Shown piece after piece: positions 35,992-45,843 of a stretch of 64,000 nt of DNA. Made by a program: the position numbers and the translations under genes. Origin of the DNA: Pseudodesulfovibrio aespoeensis Aspo-2 (lineage in GTDB: Bacteria > Desulfobacterota > Desulfovibrionia > Desulfovibrionales > Desulfovibrionaceae); the NCBI RefSeq assembly GCF_000176915.2, contig NC_014844.1, forward strand, positions 1,426,001-1,490,000, read 5' to 3'. The notes under the pieces are model-generated. The model ran no database searches, was not told where the DNA came from, and was given only the letters and a program-made list of their open reading frames with translations. Positions within the stretch are counted from its first letter, which is position 1. Every line of letters starts with the position of its first letter.

Positions 35992-36813
35992 ATGGTGGTC
36001 CTTTCATTTTTTCTTCGGGAGCGGGCGAAATCCCTGGGGCGGAACCTGGCCCTGGTTTGCCTGCTTGTCCTGGTTCCCTGTCCGCCCTTTGCGGCGGAAC
36101 AGGCTCCCTTGCGCGTTGATTATCCCGACTTTTGGCCGTTCTTCTCGCGGGATGACGCCGGAAAAATGACCGGATTCTTCTACGAGATCGTCAGCGAGGC
36201 CCTGGGCCGGATCGGAGTCGAGACGGCTTGGCACGCCTATCCGTGGGGCCGTTGCCAGACCAACGTGCAAGGCGGCGAGGCGGACGCCATGATCACGGTC
36301 CCGACAGCGGAGCGGCTGGCCTACTCCCGGACACATTCCGACCCGTTCTACCGCAAGCAGCTGGTAATCTTCACCTGTGCCGACCATCCAAGGATCAGTG
36401 AGATCAAGGCCATCACCGGCATCGACGACATCCGGGACGGCGGTTTTTCGGTAATCACCTACATGGGTAACGGGTGGAACGAGGAAAACATCAGCGTGCG
36501 CGGCATCAAGACCTACGAAACGCCCAACCTCAAGGGCGTCTGGCTCATGCTGGCCCAGATGCGCGGGGACATCGTCATCGAGTGGCCCGGCGGGGCGTGG
36601 CCCGACATCCGTGCGGTCGGAGTCGAGCGGGATGTCATCCAGACAGGCGTTGTCCTGGAATCCATGCCCTTTCACCTCCTGGTCGGGAATGATTCGCCCT
36701 ACGCGGACCGGCTTGCGGAATTCAACGAAACCATCCTTGTCATGCAGCGGGACGGGACCATGGAGCGCATCATTGACCAATATGTCCGAGAGGTGGATTG
36801 GAGCGGAAGGTAA
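35992..36813 (+). CDS. Periplasmic solute-binding protein (SBP_bac_3-like)
   Basis: A 273-residue protein with a long hydrophobic signal segment (NLALVCLLVLVPCPPFAAE). The mature part follows the family 3 amino-acid-binding pattern: LRVDYPDFWPFFSRDDAGKMTGFFYEI, AYPWGRCQTNVQGGEADAMITVPTAERLAYS and a C-terminal MQRDGTMERIIDQY. No transporter is near, so it could feed a sensor; such orphan SBPs are common in Desulfovibrio-type genomes. ATG 35992 gives a proper signal peptide; the longer in-frame reading begins in DNA that overlaps the preceding gap. Confidence 0.8.
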   Translation: MVVLSFFLRERAKSLGRNLALVCLLVLVPCPPFAAEQAPLRVDYPDFWPFFSRDDAGKMTGFFYEIVSEALGRIGVETAWHAYPWGRCQTNVQGGEADAMITVPTAERLAYSRTHSDPFYRKQLVIFTCADHPRISEIKAITGIDDIRDGGFSVITYMGNGWNEENISVRGIKTYETPNLKGVWLMLAQMRGDIVIEWPGGAWPDIRAVGVERDVIQTGVVLESMPFHLLVGNDSPYADRLAEFNETILVMQRDGTMERIIDQYVREVDWSGR

Positions 36814-36890
36814 TCCGCTCCGTCGCTGCGGCCTATGCCGGGCCAGTGTTTTCGTCACCAATTGAACACCATCGCGGCCCAATCACGCCT

Positions 36891-36920
36891 GGCCCGACCG
36901 CATCCGGTCGGGCCTTTATT
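36891..36920 (+). terminator. Terminator of the solute-binding protein gene
   Basis: A perfect 10-pair GC stem (36891-36900 with 36905-36914), loop CATC, followed by TTTATT. Confidence 0.8.
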
Positions 36921-37045
36921 CTGTCTTCCGAAGAATCGTCGCCTATGCCGGCAGATCCGGGCTCCCGATGGCGTGTGTTTTCTCGACTTTATCAAGACTC
37001 CTGGCACAGTCTGTAATATCAAGCACTTACAACTTCGGAGCTTCG

Positions 37046-37085
37046 CGAAAAAAAGGGCGATCTACTTGACTAAACCCTTTTTTCG
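37046..37085. promoter_or_regulatory. A/T-armed hairpin in the nuo leader region
   Basis: CGAAAAAAAGGG (37046-37057) can pair with CCCTTTTTTCG (37075-37085) around a 17-base loop that contains TTGACT (37066-37071). It could be an attenuator, a terminator, or a promoter-embedded regulator site for nuo. Confidence 0.35.
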
Positions 37086-37163
37086 GGGCATGGGAGTGCG
37101 TATCCTCGGAATTTAAGTATTGTTCCGTGGTTCCATGCACTATTTACCTTTAAAGGACTGAGT

Positions 37164-37519
37164 ATGGTTTTCAATTGGCTGCATTTTTCCATCGTGTTGT
37201 TCTTGCTTGCGGGGCTCATGTTCGCCTGCGGGCCGCTGATACTTGCGGTCCTGTTCGCCCCCAGGGCGAGAGGCGGGGACACTGGCATGCCGTACGAGTG
37301 CGGCATGGTCCCCTACGGGAGTTCATGGGCGAGATGGGGGGTGTCGTATTATGTGTACGCCCTGATCTTCCTCGCCTTTGACGTGGATGTCCTTTACCTG
37401 TTCCCGGTCGCCACGGCGTATGCTGACGCCGAAGGCTGGGTTTCCTTTGTGAAGGTCTTCATCTTCCTGTTCTTCCTTATTCTTTCGGTCGTCTATTTCT
37501 GGGCGAAAGGGGTGTTTAC

Positions 37520-37541
<22 letters not shown>
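37164..37541 (+). CDS. nuoA: NADH-quinone oxidoreductase-like subunit A
   Basis: A small three-helix membrane subunit at the quinone-site end of complex I. The conserved loop with YECGMVPYG and [29 protein letters not shown] is intact. AAAGGA lies six bases before the ATG. At 125 residues the length is normal. It is the first gene of the operon and overlaps nuoB by 22 bases. Confidence 0.95.
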
Positions 37542-38065
<524 letters not shown>

Positions 38066-38067
38066 TC

Positions 38068-38595
38068 ATGCTTCAGGCACTTGCAGGCATTCCCACCCAA
38101 CTGGTGGCCAGGCAGGACAAGGGCGCGACGGGCAACGTCTGGTCCGTGTTCCTGGTTCCCGGGCAGATCGTCAAGGCGGCCCGGAAGCTCATCGAGGCCG
38201 AATACTCCCTGGAAGACATCCTGGCTCTGGATTTCAACGAGGGATTTTTGGTGCTCTATCATTTCAACCGCTGGACCATCGACGAGCGGGTGACGCTTCG
38301 CGTTCTCATCCCCAGGGACAACCCAGTCGTGCCGTCCATCGCCTCGGTCTATGATGGCGCGGAGTGGCACGAGCGGGAGACCCGCGACTTTCACGGCATC
38401 ATCTTCGAGGGCAATCCGAACCTCGTGCCGCTGCTCATGCCGGTCGAGAGCGCGGATTTGCACCCCCTGGTCAAATCCGACAAGGCCCGGCTGTCCATCA
38501 AGGATGTCCTGAGCCTTGGCGAGGTCGTTTCCTCGACCGGGGTCATAGACGCATTGTTTGCGGTAGCGGAGGCCGGGGAGGCCTCCGACGCGTAG
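38068..38595 (+). CDS. nuoC: NADH-quinone oxidoreductase-like subunit C
   Basis: A 30-kDa-type subunit of the connecting module. The motif WHERETRDFHGIIFEGNPNLVPLLMP is the family signature (WxERExxDxxGIxFxGHP-like). The ATG at 38068, right after the nuoB stop, gives 175 residues; a longer in-frame start overlaps nuoB. It is not fused to NuoD, which is a separate gene 41 bases later. Confidence 0.93.
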   Translation: MLQALAGIPTQLVARQDKGATGNVWSVFLVPGQIVKAARKLIEAEYSLEDILALDFNEGFLVLYHFNRWTIDERVTLRVLIPRDNPVVPSIASVYDGAEWHERETRDFHGIIFEGNPNLVPLLMPVESADLHPLVKSDKARLSIKDVLSLGEVVSSTGVIDALFAVAEAGEASDA

Positions 38596-38636
38596 GCCGG
38601 GGCAACCGGTCGGTATATAAACCGGACTGAGAGTTT

Positions 38637-39809
38637 ATGTCGGCTTACCAAAACATGGACCAGATGAAGGGTGATTTCTACACCCAGAAGTTTGAGGCCG
38701 GAAAGCAGGACGGAACCCTGATCATCAACATGGGTCCGCAGCATCCGTCAACGCACGGCGTGCTTCGGATCGTGATCGAGGTGGACGGCGAGTACATCGT
38801 CCGCGCCGAGCCCGTATTGGGCTACCTGCACCGCATGCACGAAAAAATGGGCGAAACCCAAACCTGGGGCGGTTTCATCCCCAACATGGGACGCGTCGAC
38901 TACGGACACCCCATGGCCTGGAACTGGGCCTACGTGGGCGCTGTCGAAAAACTGATGGGCATCGAGGTGCCCGAGCGCGCGCAGTATCTGCGGGTCATCA
39001 TGACCGAGCTCAACCGCCTCACCTCCCACCTGTTGTGGTGGGGCGCCTACATCCTCGACCTGGGCGCGTTCACGCCCATCATGTACGCCTTTGACGATCG
39101 CGAAATGCTCCTGGACATCCTGCAGCGCCCCTCGGCCTCCAGGCTGACCTACAGCAACTTCCGCGTCGGCGGCCTGCAGATGGACATGGACGACAAATGC
39201 ATCGAGCTGATCAAGGCGTTCATCCCGCATTTTCGCAAGCGGTTGCCCATGTACCACGATCTGGTCACGGCGAATATCATTCTCCGTCGCCGCATCGAGG
39301 GCGTCGGCATCATCGACCAGGACATGTGCCGTCGCTACGGCTGCACCGGCCCTGTGTTGCGCGGTGCGGGCGTGCCCTACGACCTGCGCAAGGACGAGCC
39401 GTATTCGGTCTATGACCGGTTCGACTTCGAGATCCCGACCCAGGAATCGGCCTGCTCGGCGGGCCGCTACCTGGTCCGCGTGGCGGAGATGGAGCAGAGC
39501 CTGCGCATCATCGAGCAGGCCCTGGAGCAGCTCCCCGGTGCCGAGGGCAAGTATATCGTGGACAAGGCCCCCAAGCCCGCCATGAAACCCCCGGCGGGCG
39601 AGGCCTACTTCGCGGTCGAGGGCGCGCGCGGCAAGATCGGCGTCTACATTGCCTCTGATGGAAACAAGGTCCCGTACCGCGTCAAGCTGCGCGCACCGGG
39701 CTTTTCCAACATGCACGCGTTCGCCGAGGCCGCCACTGGCACCATCCTGGCCGACGCCGTGGCCATCCTGGGAAGCCTGGACCTGATTATCCCTGAACTC
39801 GACAGGTAG
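38637..39809 (+). CDS. nuoD: NADH-quinone oxidoreductase-like subunit D
   Basis: The 49-kDa-type subunit forming the quinone cavity. Signatures are NMGPQHPSTHGVLR near residue 31, GYLHRMHEKMGE, and CTGPVLRGAG. At 390 residues the length is normal. Sequence is close to [NiFe]-hydrogenase large subunits in origin but lacks the CxxC metal ligands, as expected for complex I. Confidence 0.96.
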   Translation: MSAYQNMDQMKGDFYTQKFEAGKQDGTLIINMGPQHPSTHGVLRIVIEVDGEYIVRAEPVLGYLHRMHEKMGETQTWGGFIPNMGRVDYGHPMAWNWAYVGAVEKLMGIEVPERAQYLRVIMTELNRLTSHLLWWGAYILDLGAFTPIMYAFDDREMLLDILQRPSASRLTYSNFRVGGLQMDMDDKCIELIKAFIPHFRKRLPMYHDLVTANIILRRRIEGVGIIDQDMCRRYGCTGPVLRGAGVPYDLRKDEPYSVYDRFDFEIPTQESACSAGRYLVRVAEMEQSLRIIEQALEQLPGAEGKYIVDKAPKPAMKPPAGEAYFAVEGARGKIGVYIASDGNKVPYRVKLRAPGFSNMHAFAEAATGTILADAVAILGSLDLIIPELDR

Positions 39810-39818
39810 GGTGGATCA

Positions 39819-40793
39819 ATGAACGAATTCATACAGAACCTGATACCACTGGTCATTGCCGTGGTCGGCTCCATGGCCTGGCTGGGCGTCAACGCCCTGG
39901 TGCTGGTCTACTGCGAGCGCAAATTCGCGGGCCACATCCAGCGCAGGCCCGGCCCGTACGAGGTCGGCCCCCATGGCATCCTGCAGACCCTCATAGACGG
40001 CCTGAAACTCATGGGCAAACAGCTCCTGACCCCGGACAACGCGGACGGCTTCCTCTATTGGCTGGCCCCGATTCTGTCCATGATCCCGGTGCTGCTGCTC
40101 TTCATGCCCATCCCGTACGGCCCGATGCTCACCGGCATGGAGGTCAATCTCGGCCTGCTGCTGATCCTGGCCTTCTCCAGCTTCAACGGGCTGGCCGTGA
40201 TCCTGGCGGGCTGGGGCTCCAACAACAAGTGGGGCATCCTGGGCGCGGCCCGCGCCGTGGCCCAGATCGTGGCCTACGAAATTCCGCTGCTGCTGACCGT
40301 GCTGGCCATCGCCTTCATGACCAGCACCCTGAACCTGACCGAGATCACGGCCCAGCAGGCCGGACACATCGGCAACTGGATCATCTGGAAGCAGCCGCTC
40401 GCCTTCATCATCTTCATCTTCGCCATGTTCGGCGAGACCAACCGCGCCCCGTTCGACCTCGCCGAGGCCGAGTCGGAGCTGACCGCCGGATTCCACACCG
40501 AGTATTCGTCCATGGGCTTCGGCCTCTTCTTCATGGCCGAGTACGGGTACATGGTCGTCTTGTGCTCGGTCTGCTCGGTGCTGTTCCTGGGCGGCTTCCA
40601 CGGCCCGATTCCCGGCATCGAGGGCTGGTGGTGGATGTTGGTGAAGACCTACGCCCTGCTGTTCCTCATGATCTGGGCCCGCTGGACCTTCCCCCGCGTG
40701 CGGTTCGACCAGCTTCTCAACATCAACTGGAAATGGCTGCTGCCGCTGGCGACGTTCAACCTGCTGGCCACGGCGCTGATCATGAAGCTGTAG
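39819..40793 (+). CDS. nuoH: NADH-quinone oxidoreductase-like subunit H
   Basis: The membrane subunit that joins the quinone site to the proton channel. About eight transmembrane helices with the conserved ERKFAGHIQRRPGPYEVGPHG loop and the acidic segment GETNRAPFDLAEAESEL TAGFHTEYSS (given here in two parts) that lines the quinone funnel. At 324 residues it is normal. Confidence 0.96.
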   Translation: MNEFIQNLIPLVIAVVGSMAWLGVNALVLVYCERKFAGHIQRRPGPYEVGPHGILQTLIDGLKLMGKQLLTPDNADGFLYWLAPILSMIPVLLLFMPIPYGPMLTGMEVNLGLLLILAFSSFNGLAVILAGWGSNNKWGILGAARAVAQIVAYEIPLLLTVLAIAFMTSTLNLTEITAQQAGHIGNWIIWKQPLAFIIFIFAMFGETNRAPFDLAEAESELTAGFHTEYSSMGFGLFFMAEYGYMVVLCSVCSVLFLGGFHGPIPGIEGWWWMLVKTYALLFLMIWARWTFPRVRFDQLLNINWKWLLPLATFNLLATALIMKL

Positions 40794-40803
40794 GGGTGTA
40801 ACC

Positions 40804-41391
40804 ATGAATGCATTGAGAAAACACGTCATACAGCCGATCATCGACTGTTGGAGTCTGCTGGTGGGGCTCAAGATCACGGGCAAGTACTTCTGCCAGCCCC
40901 TGATCACCGTCCACTACCCGCGTCAGGTCATCGACGATGAAAATCTGTCCACCTACGGCGGGCATGTCGAGCTGATCGGCATGCCCAAGGATCCGGCCAC
41001 GCCCAAGTGCATCTCCTGCATGATGTGCGTGACCAACTGCCCGAGCAACTGCCTCAAGGTCGTCAAGAGCAAGCCTCCGGTGACCACTCCCGAACAGGAG
41101 CAGGCATGGAAGGAGGCCGAGGAGCGGGGGGAGAAGGTCACCAGGCCCAAGGGCCCCAAGTATCCGGCCAAGTTCATGTACGACTACACCCTGTGCAGCC
41201 TGTGCGGCACCTGCATCGACAACTGCCCGGCAAACACGCTCCGGTTCTCCAACAACATATACTGGGTGGCCACGTCCCGGAAAGAGATGCACATCGATCT
41301 TCTCGCCCGGCTCAGGGAGAAGGCGACGGACCTTTCCGCTCCCGCTCCCAAAACCGAAGCCAAGCCGGCTGCGGCGGAGAAGGAGGCTTAA
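40804..41391 (+). CDS. nuoI: NADH-quinone oxidoreductase-like subunit I
   Basis: A ferredoxin-type subunit with two [4Fe-4S] clusters. The motifs CISCMMCVTNCPSNC and CSLCGTCIDNCPANT are complete. Between them is a 40-residue charged insert (KKPVTTPEQEQAW-like stretch with many Glu/Lys). A C-terminal Ala/Lys-rich tail follows. With no NuoE/F/G in the operon, this subunit probably receives electrons from an unlinked donor such as ferredoxin. Confidence 0.95.
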   Translation: MNALRKHVIQPIIDCWSLLVGLKITGKYFCQPLITVHYPRQVIDDENLSTYGGHVELIGMPKDPATPKCISCMMCVTNCPSNCLKVVKSKPPVTTPEQEQAWKEAEERGEKVTRPKGPKYPAKFMYDYTLCSLCGTCIDNCPANTLRFSNNIYWVATSRKEMHIDLLARLREKATDLSAPAPKTEAKPAAAEKEA

Positions 41392-41392
41392 T

Positions 41393-41902
41393 ATGGAAGT
41401 CCTGGCAAAAGTGGCTTTTGGCATCTACACGGCAGTCATCATCGGCGGGTCCGTCTTCGCCGTGTCAAGCACCAGCCTTGTGCGCGCCCTGGTCGGGCTG
41501 ATCACCACCCTGGTCGGCGTGGCGGGCATGTACCTGCTGCTGGCGTCCCCGTTCATGGCCTTCATGCAGCTGCTCATCTATGTGGGCGCTGTCAGCGTTC
41601 TGATCTTCTTCGCAGTGATGCTCACGCGGGCCGAGAGCGGCGGCGACGAGTCCGCCCCCGCGCCCATGAAGACCTATGTCTTCGGGCTGGCGGCCACCAT
41701 CGCGCCTGCGGCAGTGCTCGGCTGGCTGGTCATGACCCGGCCCGTGCAGTCCATCGCGATTCCCACCGAGGTCGACATCAAGCAACTGGGCGAGGGGCTT
41801 CTGGGCACGTATTTCCTGCCCTTTGAACTTATCTCGGTAATTCTCATGGTCGCCATGGCTGGCGCCGTGCTCCTGACCTGGGAGAAGAGGGGGAAGAAAT
41901 AG
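41393..41902 (+). CDS. nuoJ: NADH-quinone oxidoreductase-like subunit J
   Basis: A five-helix membrane subunit. The MxLLIYVGAVSVLIFFAVMLT core (here MQLLIYVGAVSVLIFFAVM) is the family signature. At 169 residues the length is usual. It starts one base after nuoI and ends one base before nuoK. Confidence 0.94.
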   Translation: MEVLAKVAFGIYTAVIIGGSVFAVSSTSLVRALVGLITTLVGVAGMYLLLASPFMAFMQLLIYVGAVSVLIFFAVMLTRAESGGDESAPAPMKTYVFGLAATIAPAAVLGWLVMTRPVQSIAIPTEVDIKQLGEGLLGTYFLPFELISVILMVAMAGAVLLTWEKRGKK

Positions 41903-42211
41903 ATGAGCGCCCTGACCCTATACCAACTTGTTGCGCTGATCCTGTTGTGCGCGGGCCTTTACGGCCTGACCCAGCGGAGAAGCCTCGTCGGCATGCTGAT
42001 CTGCGTTGAGCTGATGCTCAACGGCGCGGGCCTGTCCATCGTGGCGGCTGCCCAGCTCACGGATTTCAGCGCGACCCTTGGCCAGCTCGGCACCCTGTTC
42101 GTCATGGGGCTTGCCGCGGCTGAGGCCACCCTCGTGCTGGCGATAGTCGTGGTCGTTGCCAGGCGGTTCGGTTCCGCCCAAACCAGTGACATCACTACCT
42201 TGAAGGAATAG
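41903..42211 (+). CDS. nuoK: NADH-quinone oxidoreductase-like subunit K
   Basis: A 102-residue three-helix membrane subunit. It has the conserved glutamates of the proton path in LIGVELMLNGAGL-like sequence (here LICVELMLNGAGL) and in GLAAAEATLVLAIVV. The start directly follows the nuoJ stop, so the two genes are coupled. Confidence 0.94.
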   Translation: MSALTLYQLVALILLCAGLYGLTQRRSLVGMLICVELMLNGAGLSIVAAAQLTDFSATLGQLGTLFVMGLAAAEATLVLAIVVVVARRFGSAQTSDITTLKE

Positions 42212-42213
42212 CT

Positions 42214-43764
42214 ATGATGGACGGGGTTACCATAGAGAGTTCCCGGATACTCCTGCCGGTGGTGATCACACTGATCGCGCCGCTCTTTATCTGGCTGAAC
42301 CGCAAAGATGAAAACAAACGTGAGGCCGTCAGCTTTGTCGCGGCAGCCGCCACGTTTCTGTGTGTGTTGTCCATGGCACCCGCCGTGCTGCAGGGCGAGG
42401 TGTGGTACTACCATGTGACGACAATAATGCCCGGCATAACCATAGCGTTCGCCGCGGACGGGCTTGGCATGATCTTCGCCCTGATCGCGTCGTTGCTGTG
42501 GTTCTTCGCCACAAGCTACAACATCGGCTACATGCGCGGGCTCAAGGAGCACGCCCAGACCCGGTACTACATCTGCTTCGGCGTGGCCATCTTCGGTGCC
42601 GTGGGCGTGGCCTTCGCGGCCAACGTGTTCACCCTCTACCTCTTCTACGAGGTCATCACGGTGTTCACGTATCCTCTGGTCTACCACCACGAGGACGCCG
42701 ACGCCAAGATGGGCGCGCGCAAGTACATCGTCTACCTGATGGGAACGTCCAAGCTCTTCCTGCTGCCCGCCATGGTCCTGACCTACGTGCTGGTCGGCAA
42801 CCTGGACTTCCATCTGACCGACATCGTCAACGGCATGTTCTCGCCTGCGGTCGTGGCCGAGCATCCCAGACTGGTGGCGCTCACCTACTGGCTGTACATC
42901 TTCGGTATCGGCAAGGCGGCGCTCATGCCGTTTCACAACTGGCTGCCCTCGGCCATGGTCGCGCCCACCCCGGTCTCGGCTTTGCTGCACGCGGTGGCGG
43001 TTGTCAAGGCGGGCGTGTTCTGCGTCAGCCGCATCGTCCTTTCGGGCTTTGGCACCAAGACGGCGGGCACGCTGACCTTGAGCCAGGTCTTCGTGGGCGC
43101 GCCGGGCACCATGCTCGGCGACACGACCCTGGGCATCGGCACCGCCTATATCGCGGCCTTCACCATCGTGGTGGCCTCGCTCATCGCCCTGACCAAGGAC
43201 GACATCAAGGCGCGACTTGCCTATTCCACGGTGTCCCAGCTCTCCTACGTCGTCATCGGCGTGACCATGCTGACGGACTCGGCGGTGCAGGGCGGGGTGA
43301 TGCACATCGCCCACCACGCCTTCTCCAAGATCACGCTCTTCATGGCCGCCGGCGCAATCTATGTGGCCACGCATCTGAAAAAGATCAGTCTTATGGATGG
43401 TCTTGGCCGCAGGATGCCATGGACATTCGCTGCCTTCGGCCTAGCCTCGCTGTCCATGATCGGCATGCCGCCGGTCTGCGGGTTCGCCTCCAAGTGGTAT
43501 CTGGTCAACGGCACGCTGCAGGCCAACCAGATGCCGCTCCTGGTGGCGCTCCTGGCCAGTACCGCGCTCAACGCGGGCTACTTCCTGCCCATCCTCTACC
43601 GCGCCTTCTTCAAGACGGCGTCGCCCGAGGCGAACATAGCGCAGTACAACGAGGCGTCGAAGACCATGGTCGTGCCGCTGTTCATCACGGCGGTCATATC
43701 AGTGTTACTGGGTCTGTACCCGCAGACTTTCCTGAACTTCGTCAACGTATTCGGCAAGTTCTAG
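42214..43764 (+). CDS. Antiporter-like subunit 1 of the Nuo complex (MrpD-type)
   Basis: A 516-residue polytopic membrane protein of the proton-translocating NuoL/M/N and MrpD family. The channel residues are visible: FYEVITVFTY with its glutamate, FHNWLPSAMVAPTPVSALLHAVAVVKAG with the Lys of the channel, and GVMHIAHHAFSKITLFMAAG. It lies where nuoL is normally found but resembles MrpD or hydrogenase-4 type subunits more. It lacks the C-terminal lateral helix of NuoL. With the three further homologues in this operon it makes a fourth ion-pumping module. Confidence 0.85.
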   Translation: MMDGVTIESSRILLPVVITLIAPLFIWLNRKDENKREAVSFVAAAATFLCVLSMAPAVLQGEVWYYHVTTIMPGITIAFAADGLGMIFALIASLLWFFATSYNIGYMRGLKEHAQTRYYICFGVAIFGAVGVAFAANVFTLYLFYEVITVFTYPLVYHHEDADAKMGARKYIVYLMGTSKLFLLPAMVLTYVLVGNLDFHLTDIVNGMFSPAVVAEHPRLVALTYWLYIFGIGKAALMPFHNWLPSAMVAPTPVSALLHAVAVVKAGVFCVSRIVLSGFGTKTAGTLTLSQVFVGAPGTMLGDTTLGIGTAYIAAFTIVVASLIALTKDDIKARLAYSTVSQLSYVVIGVTMLTDSAVQGGVMHIAHHAFSKITLFMAAGAIYVATHLKKISLMDGLGRRMPWTFAAFGLASLSMIGMPPVCGFASKWYLVNGTLQANQMPLLVALLASTALNAGYFLPILYRAFFKTASPEANIAQYNEASKTMVVPLFITAVISVLLGLYPQTFLNFVNVFGKF

Positions 43765-43773
43765 GGGGATATA

Positions 43774-44034
43774 ATGAGTCATAACGGATTGGGCGAACTC
43801 CTCGCCAAATGGAGAGACAACTGGAAGACGTGGAGAATCATCTTCTTCGTCGTGCTGGGCGTGCTGCTGGTGCTCAACGTTCCTTTTGTCACGCACCACC
43901 CGCACTTCGGCCTCGACAAGTACCCCGGGTTCTTCGCGGGATTCGGTCTTGTGGTCGGTCTTGGGATGGTCATTGTCATGAAGAAAATCATACAGCCGTT
44001 CATCGCCAGAAAGGAGGACTACTATGGAGATTAA
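43774..44034 (+). CDS. Small two-helix membrane protein in the nuo operon
   Basis: An 86-residue protein with two hydrophobic segments (about residues 23-40 and 52-68), a basic first tail and a His pair (THHPHFG) between the helices. It overlaps the following antiporter-like gene by 11 bases, which ties its translation to that subunit. I do not recognise a family. It may be an assembly factor or an accessory subunit bridging the two antiporter-like subunits. Confidence 0.78.
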   Translation: MSHNGLGELLAKWRDNWKTWRIIFFVVLGVLLVLNVPFVTHHPHFGLDKYPGFFAGFGLVVGLGMVIVMKKIIQPFIARKEDYYGD

Positions 44035-45817
44035 TTTCTTCCATCCCTCCATGGCGTTCCTGGCCCTGGCGCTGCTGGTGCCGTTCATTCCCAGGAATCT
44101 GTGGCTGAACAAGGCCTTTCGCGGCGCGCTGGCCCTGATTCCGCCGTTCATCGCCCTGGCGAGCATCATGACCGTGGAGCCGGGCATGTACGGCAATCTC
44201 GACTACCTGAGCCAGTCGCTGGTGCTGGGCCGGGTGGACAAGCTGTCCATCGTCTTCGGCCAGGTCTTCGCGGTCATCGCGGTGGCGGGTGCCATCTACG
44301 GCATGCATGTGGAGGACAGAGGGCACTACGTGTGCGGCTCCCTCTACGTTGCGGGCGGTTTCGGCTGCGTTTTCGCGGGCGATCTGCTGACGGTCTTCCT
44401 GTTCTGGGAGCTTATGAGCATCGGCTCCACCTTCCTGATCTGGCAGGCCCGGACCAAGGAGTCGGTCGGCGCGGGCTTCCGCTACTTCATGTACCACACC
44501 GTGGGCGGCCTGTTCCTGCTGTGCGGCCTGCTGCTCAAATACAAGGCCACCGGCTCCTTTGCCTTCATCGGCGTCGAGCCCGGCGCGGCCCAGCTCTATG
44601 ACTGGCTGATCCTCATCGGCTTCTGCGTCAACGCCGCGGTCGTGCCCCTGCACGCGTGGCTGCCCGACGCCTACCCCCGCGCCTCCATCGGCGGTGCGGT
44701 GTACATGTGCGCCTTCACCACCAAGACAGCGGTCTATGTGCTCTGCCGGGGCTTCGCGGGCTGGGAGATCCTGGCCGTGGCCGGCACCTGCATGGCGGTC
44801 TTCGGCGTGCTGTACGCGTGCATAGAGAACAACGCCAGACGCATCCTCTCCTACCACATCGTCTCCCAGGTGGGATACATGGTGGCGGGCATCGGCATCG
44901 GCACGGCCATGACGCTCAACGGCGCCATTGCCCACGCCTACGCCCATATCCTGTACAAGGGCCTCCTGTTCATGGGCACCGGCTGCCTGCTTTACGCCGT
45001 GGGCACCGCCAAGCTCGACAAGCTGGGCGGGCTGGCCTACCGGCTGCCGTGGGTCATGGTCTGGTACATGGTGGCGGCCCTGTCCATCTCCGGCATGCCG
45101 CTCTTCAACGGCTTCATCTCCAAGACCATGACCATCGCCGGTGCGGCTGAGGCCCACCACACGATCCTGGCTCTTTGTCTGGAGATCGCCGCCGTGGGTA
45201 CCTTCATCTCTGTGGGCATCAAGCTTCCGTACTTCGCCTTCTGGGGCGGCAAGCGGGAGTATGTGGGCGAGGTCAAGCCGATCCCGTTCAACATGTACGT
45301 GGGCATGGGGCTGACCGGCCTGCTGTGCATCGCCCAAGGCGTCTACCCCGACATGCTCTACCGCTACCTGCCTTTTGCGGTCGAGCACGCATACCACCCC
45401 TGGACCATCGACAAGGTCATAAACTCCGGCCTGCTGCTCGGCTTCTCCGGTCTGGCCTTCTACCTGACCCGCGAGATCATCACCCCGCACGCCAAGCTGA
45501 ACCTGGACTTCGACTGGTTCTACCGGCTCATCGGGCGCGTGGTCATGCGGGCCCTGTGCTGGCCGATCTCGAAGGTTGACGACTTCTGGACCGAGGTCTA
45601 CCGCACGGCTGGTCTGCGCTCGCTGATCGGCATGGGCGACGGGACTTCCTGGTTCGACAAGAAGGGCATCGACACTGTGGTGGACGGAAGCGCCTACACC
45701 GTCAGGAACATCGGCAGGGTGGGGGCCAAGGCCCAGACAGCACGCCTGCAGGATTACCTGGCGTTCGCCGCCGTTCTTGGCCTGGGCATTTTTGCCCTCG
45801 TTTGGTACTTCGGCTAA
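44024..45817 (+). CDS. Antiporter-like subunit 2 of the Nuo complex (NuoL/MrpD-type)
   Basis: A 597-residue polytopic protein of the same family as the preceding subunit. Channel elements: FWELMSIGSTFL with the conserved Glu, HAWLPDAYPRASIGGAVYMCAFTTKTAVY, and AHAYAHILYKGLLFMG. After the 14-helix core comes a 130-residue tail with an amphipathic part and a final hydrophobic helix (LAFAAVLGLGIFALVWYF). Such a tail could replace the lateral helix of canonical NuoL. Its start lies inside the 2-TM gene. Confidence 0.85.
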   Translation: MEINFFHPSMAFLALALLVPFIPRNLWLNKAFRGALALIPPFIALASIMTVEPGMYGNLDYLSQSLVLGRVDKLSIVFGQVFAVIAVAGAIYGMHVEDRGHYVCGSLYVAGGFGCVFAGDLLTVFLFWELMSIGSTFLIWQARTKESVGAGFRYFMYHTVGGLFLLCGLLLKYKATGSFAFIGVEPGAAQLYDWLILIGFCVNAAVVPLHAWLPDAYPRASIGGAVYMCAFTTKTAVYVLCRGFAGWEILAVAGTCMAVFGVLYACIENNARRILSYHIVSQVGYMVAGIGIGTAMTLNGAIAHAYAHILYKGLLFMGTGCLLYAVGTAKLDKLGGLAYRLPWVMVWYMVAALSISGMPLFNGFISKTMTIAGAAEAHHTILALCLEIAAVGTFISVGIKLPYFAFWGGKREYVGEVKPIPFNMYVGMGLTGLLCIAQGVYPDMLYRYLPFAVEHAYHPWTIDKVINSGLLLGFSGLAFYLTREIITPHAKLNLDFDWFYRLIGRVVMRALCWPISKVDDFWTEVYRTAGLRSLIGMGDGTSWFDKKGIDTVVDGSAYTVRNIGRVGAKAQTARLQDYLAFAAVLGLGIFALVWYFG

Positions 45818-45843
45818 GCCGGACAATCTAAGGAGAGCTAGTT

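Larger units (their letters stand above)
36814..37163. other. 350-base intergenic region upstream of the nuo operon
   Basis: Holds the terminator of the binding-protein gene (36891-36920), an A/T-armed hairpin (37046-37085) and the nuo leader. No open frame has family features. A clear sigma-70 type promoter cannot be picked with confidence. Confidence 0.6.
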
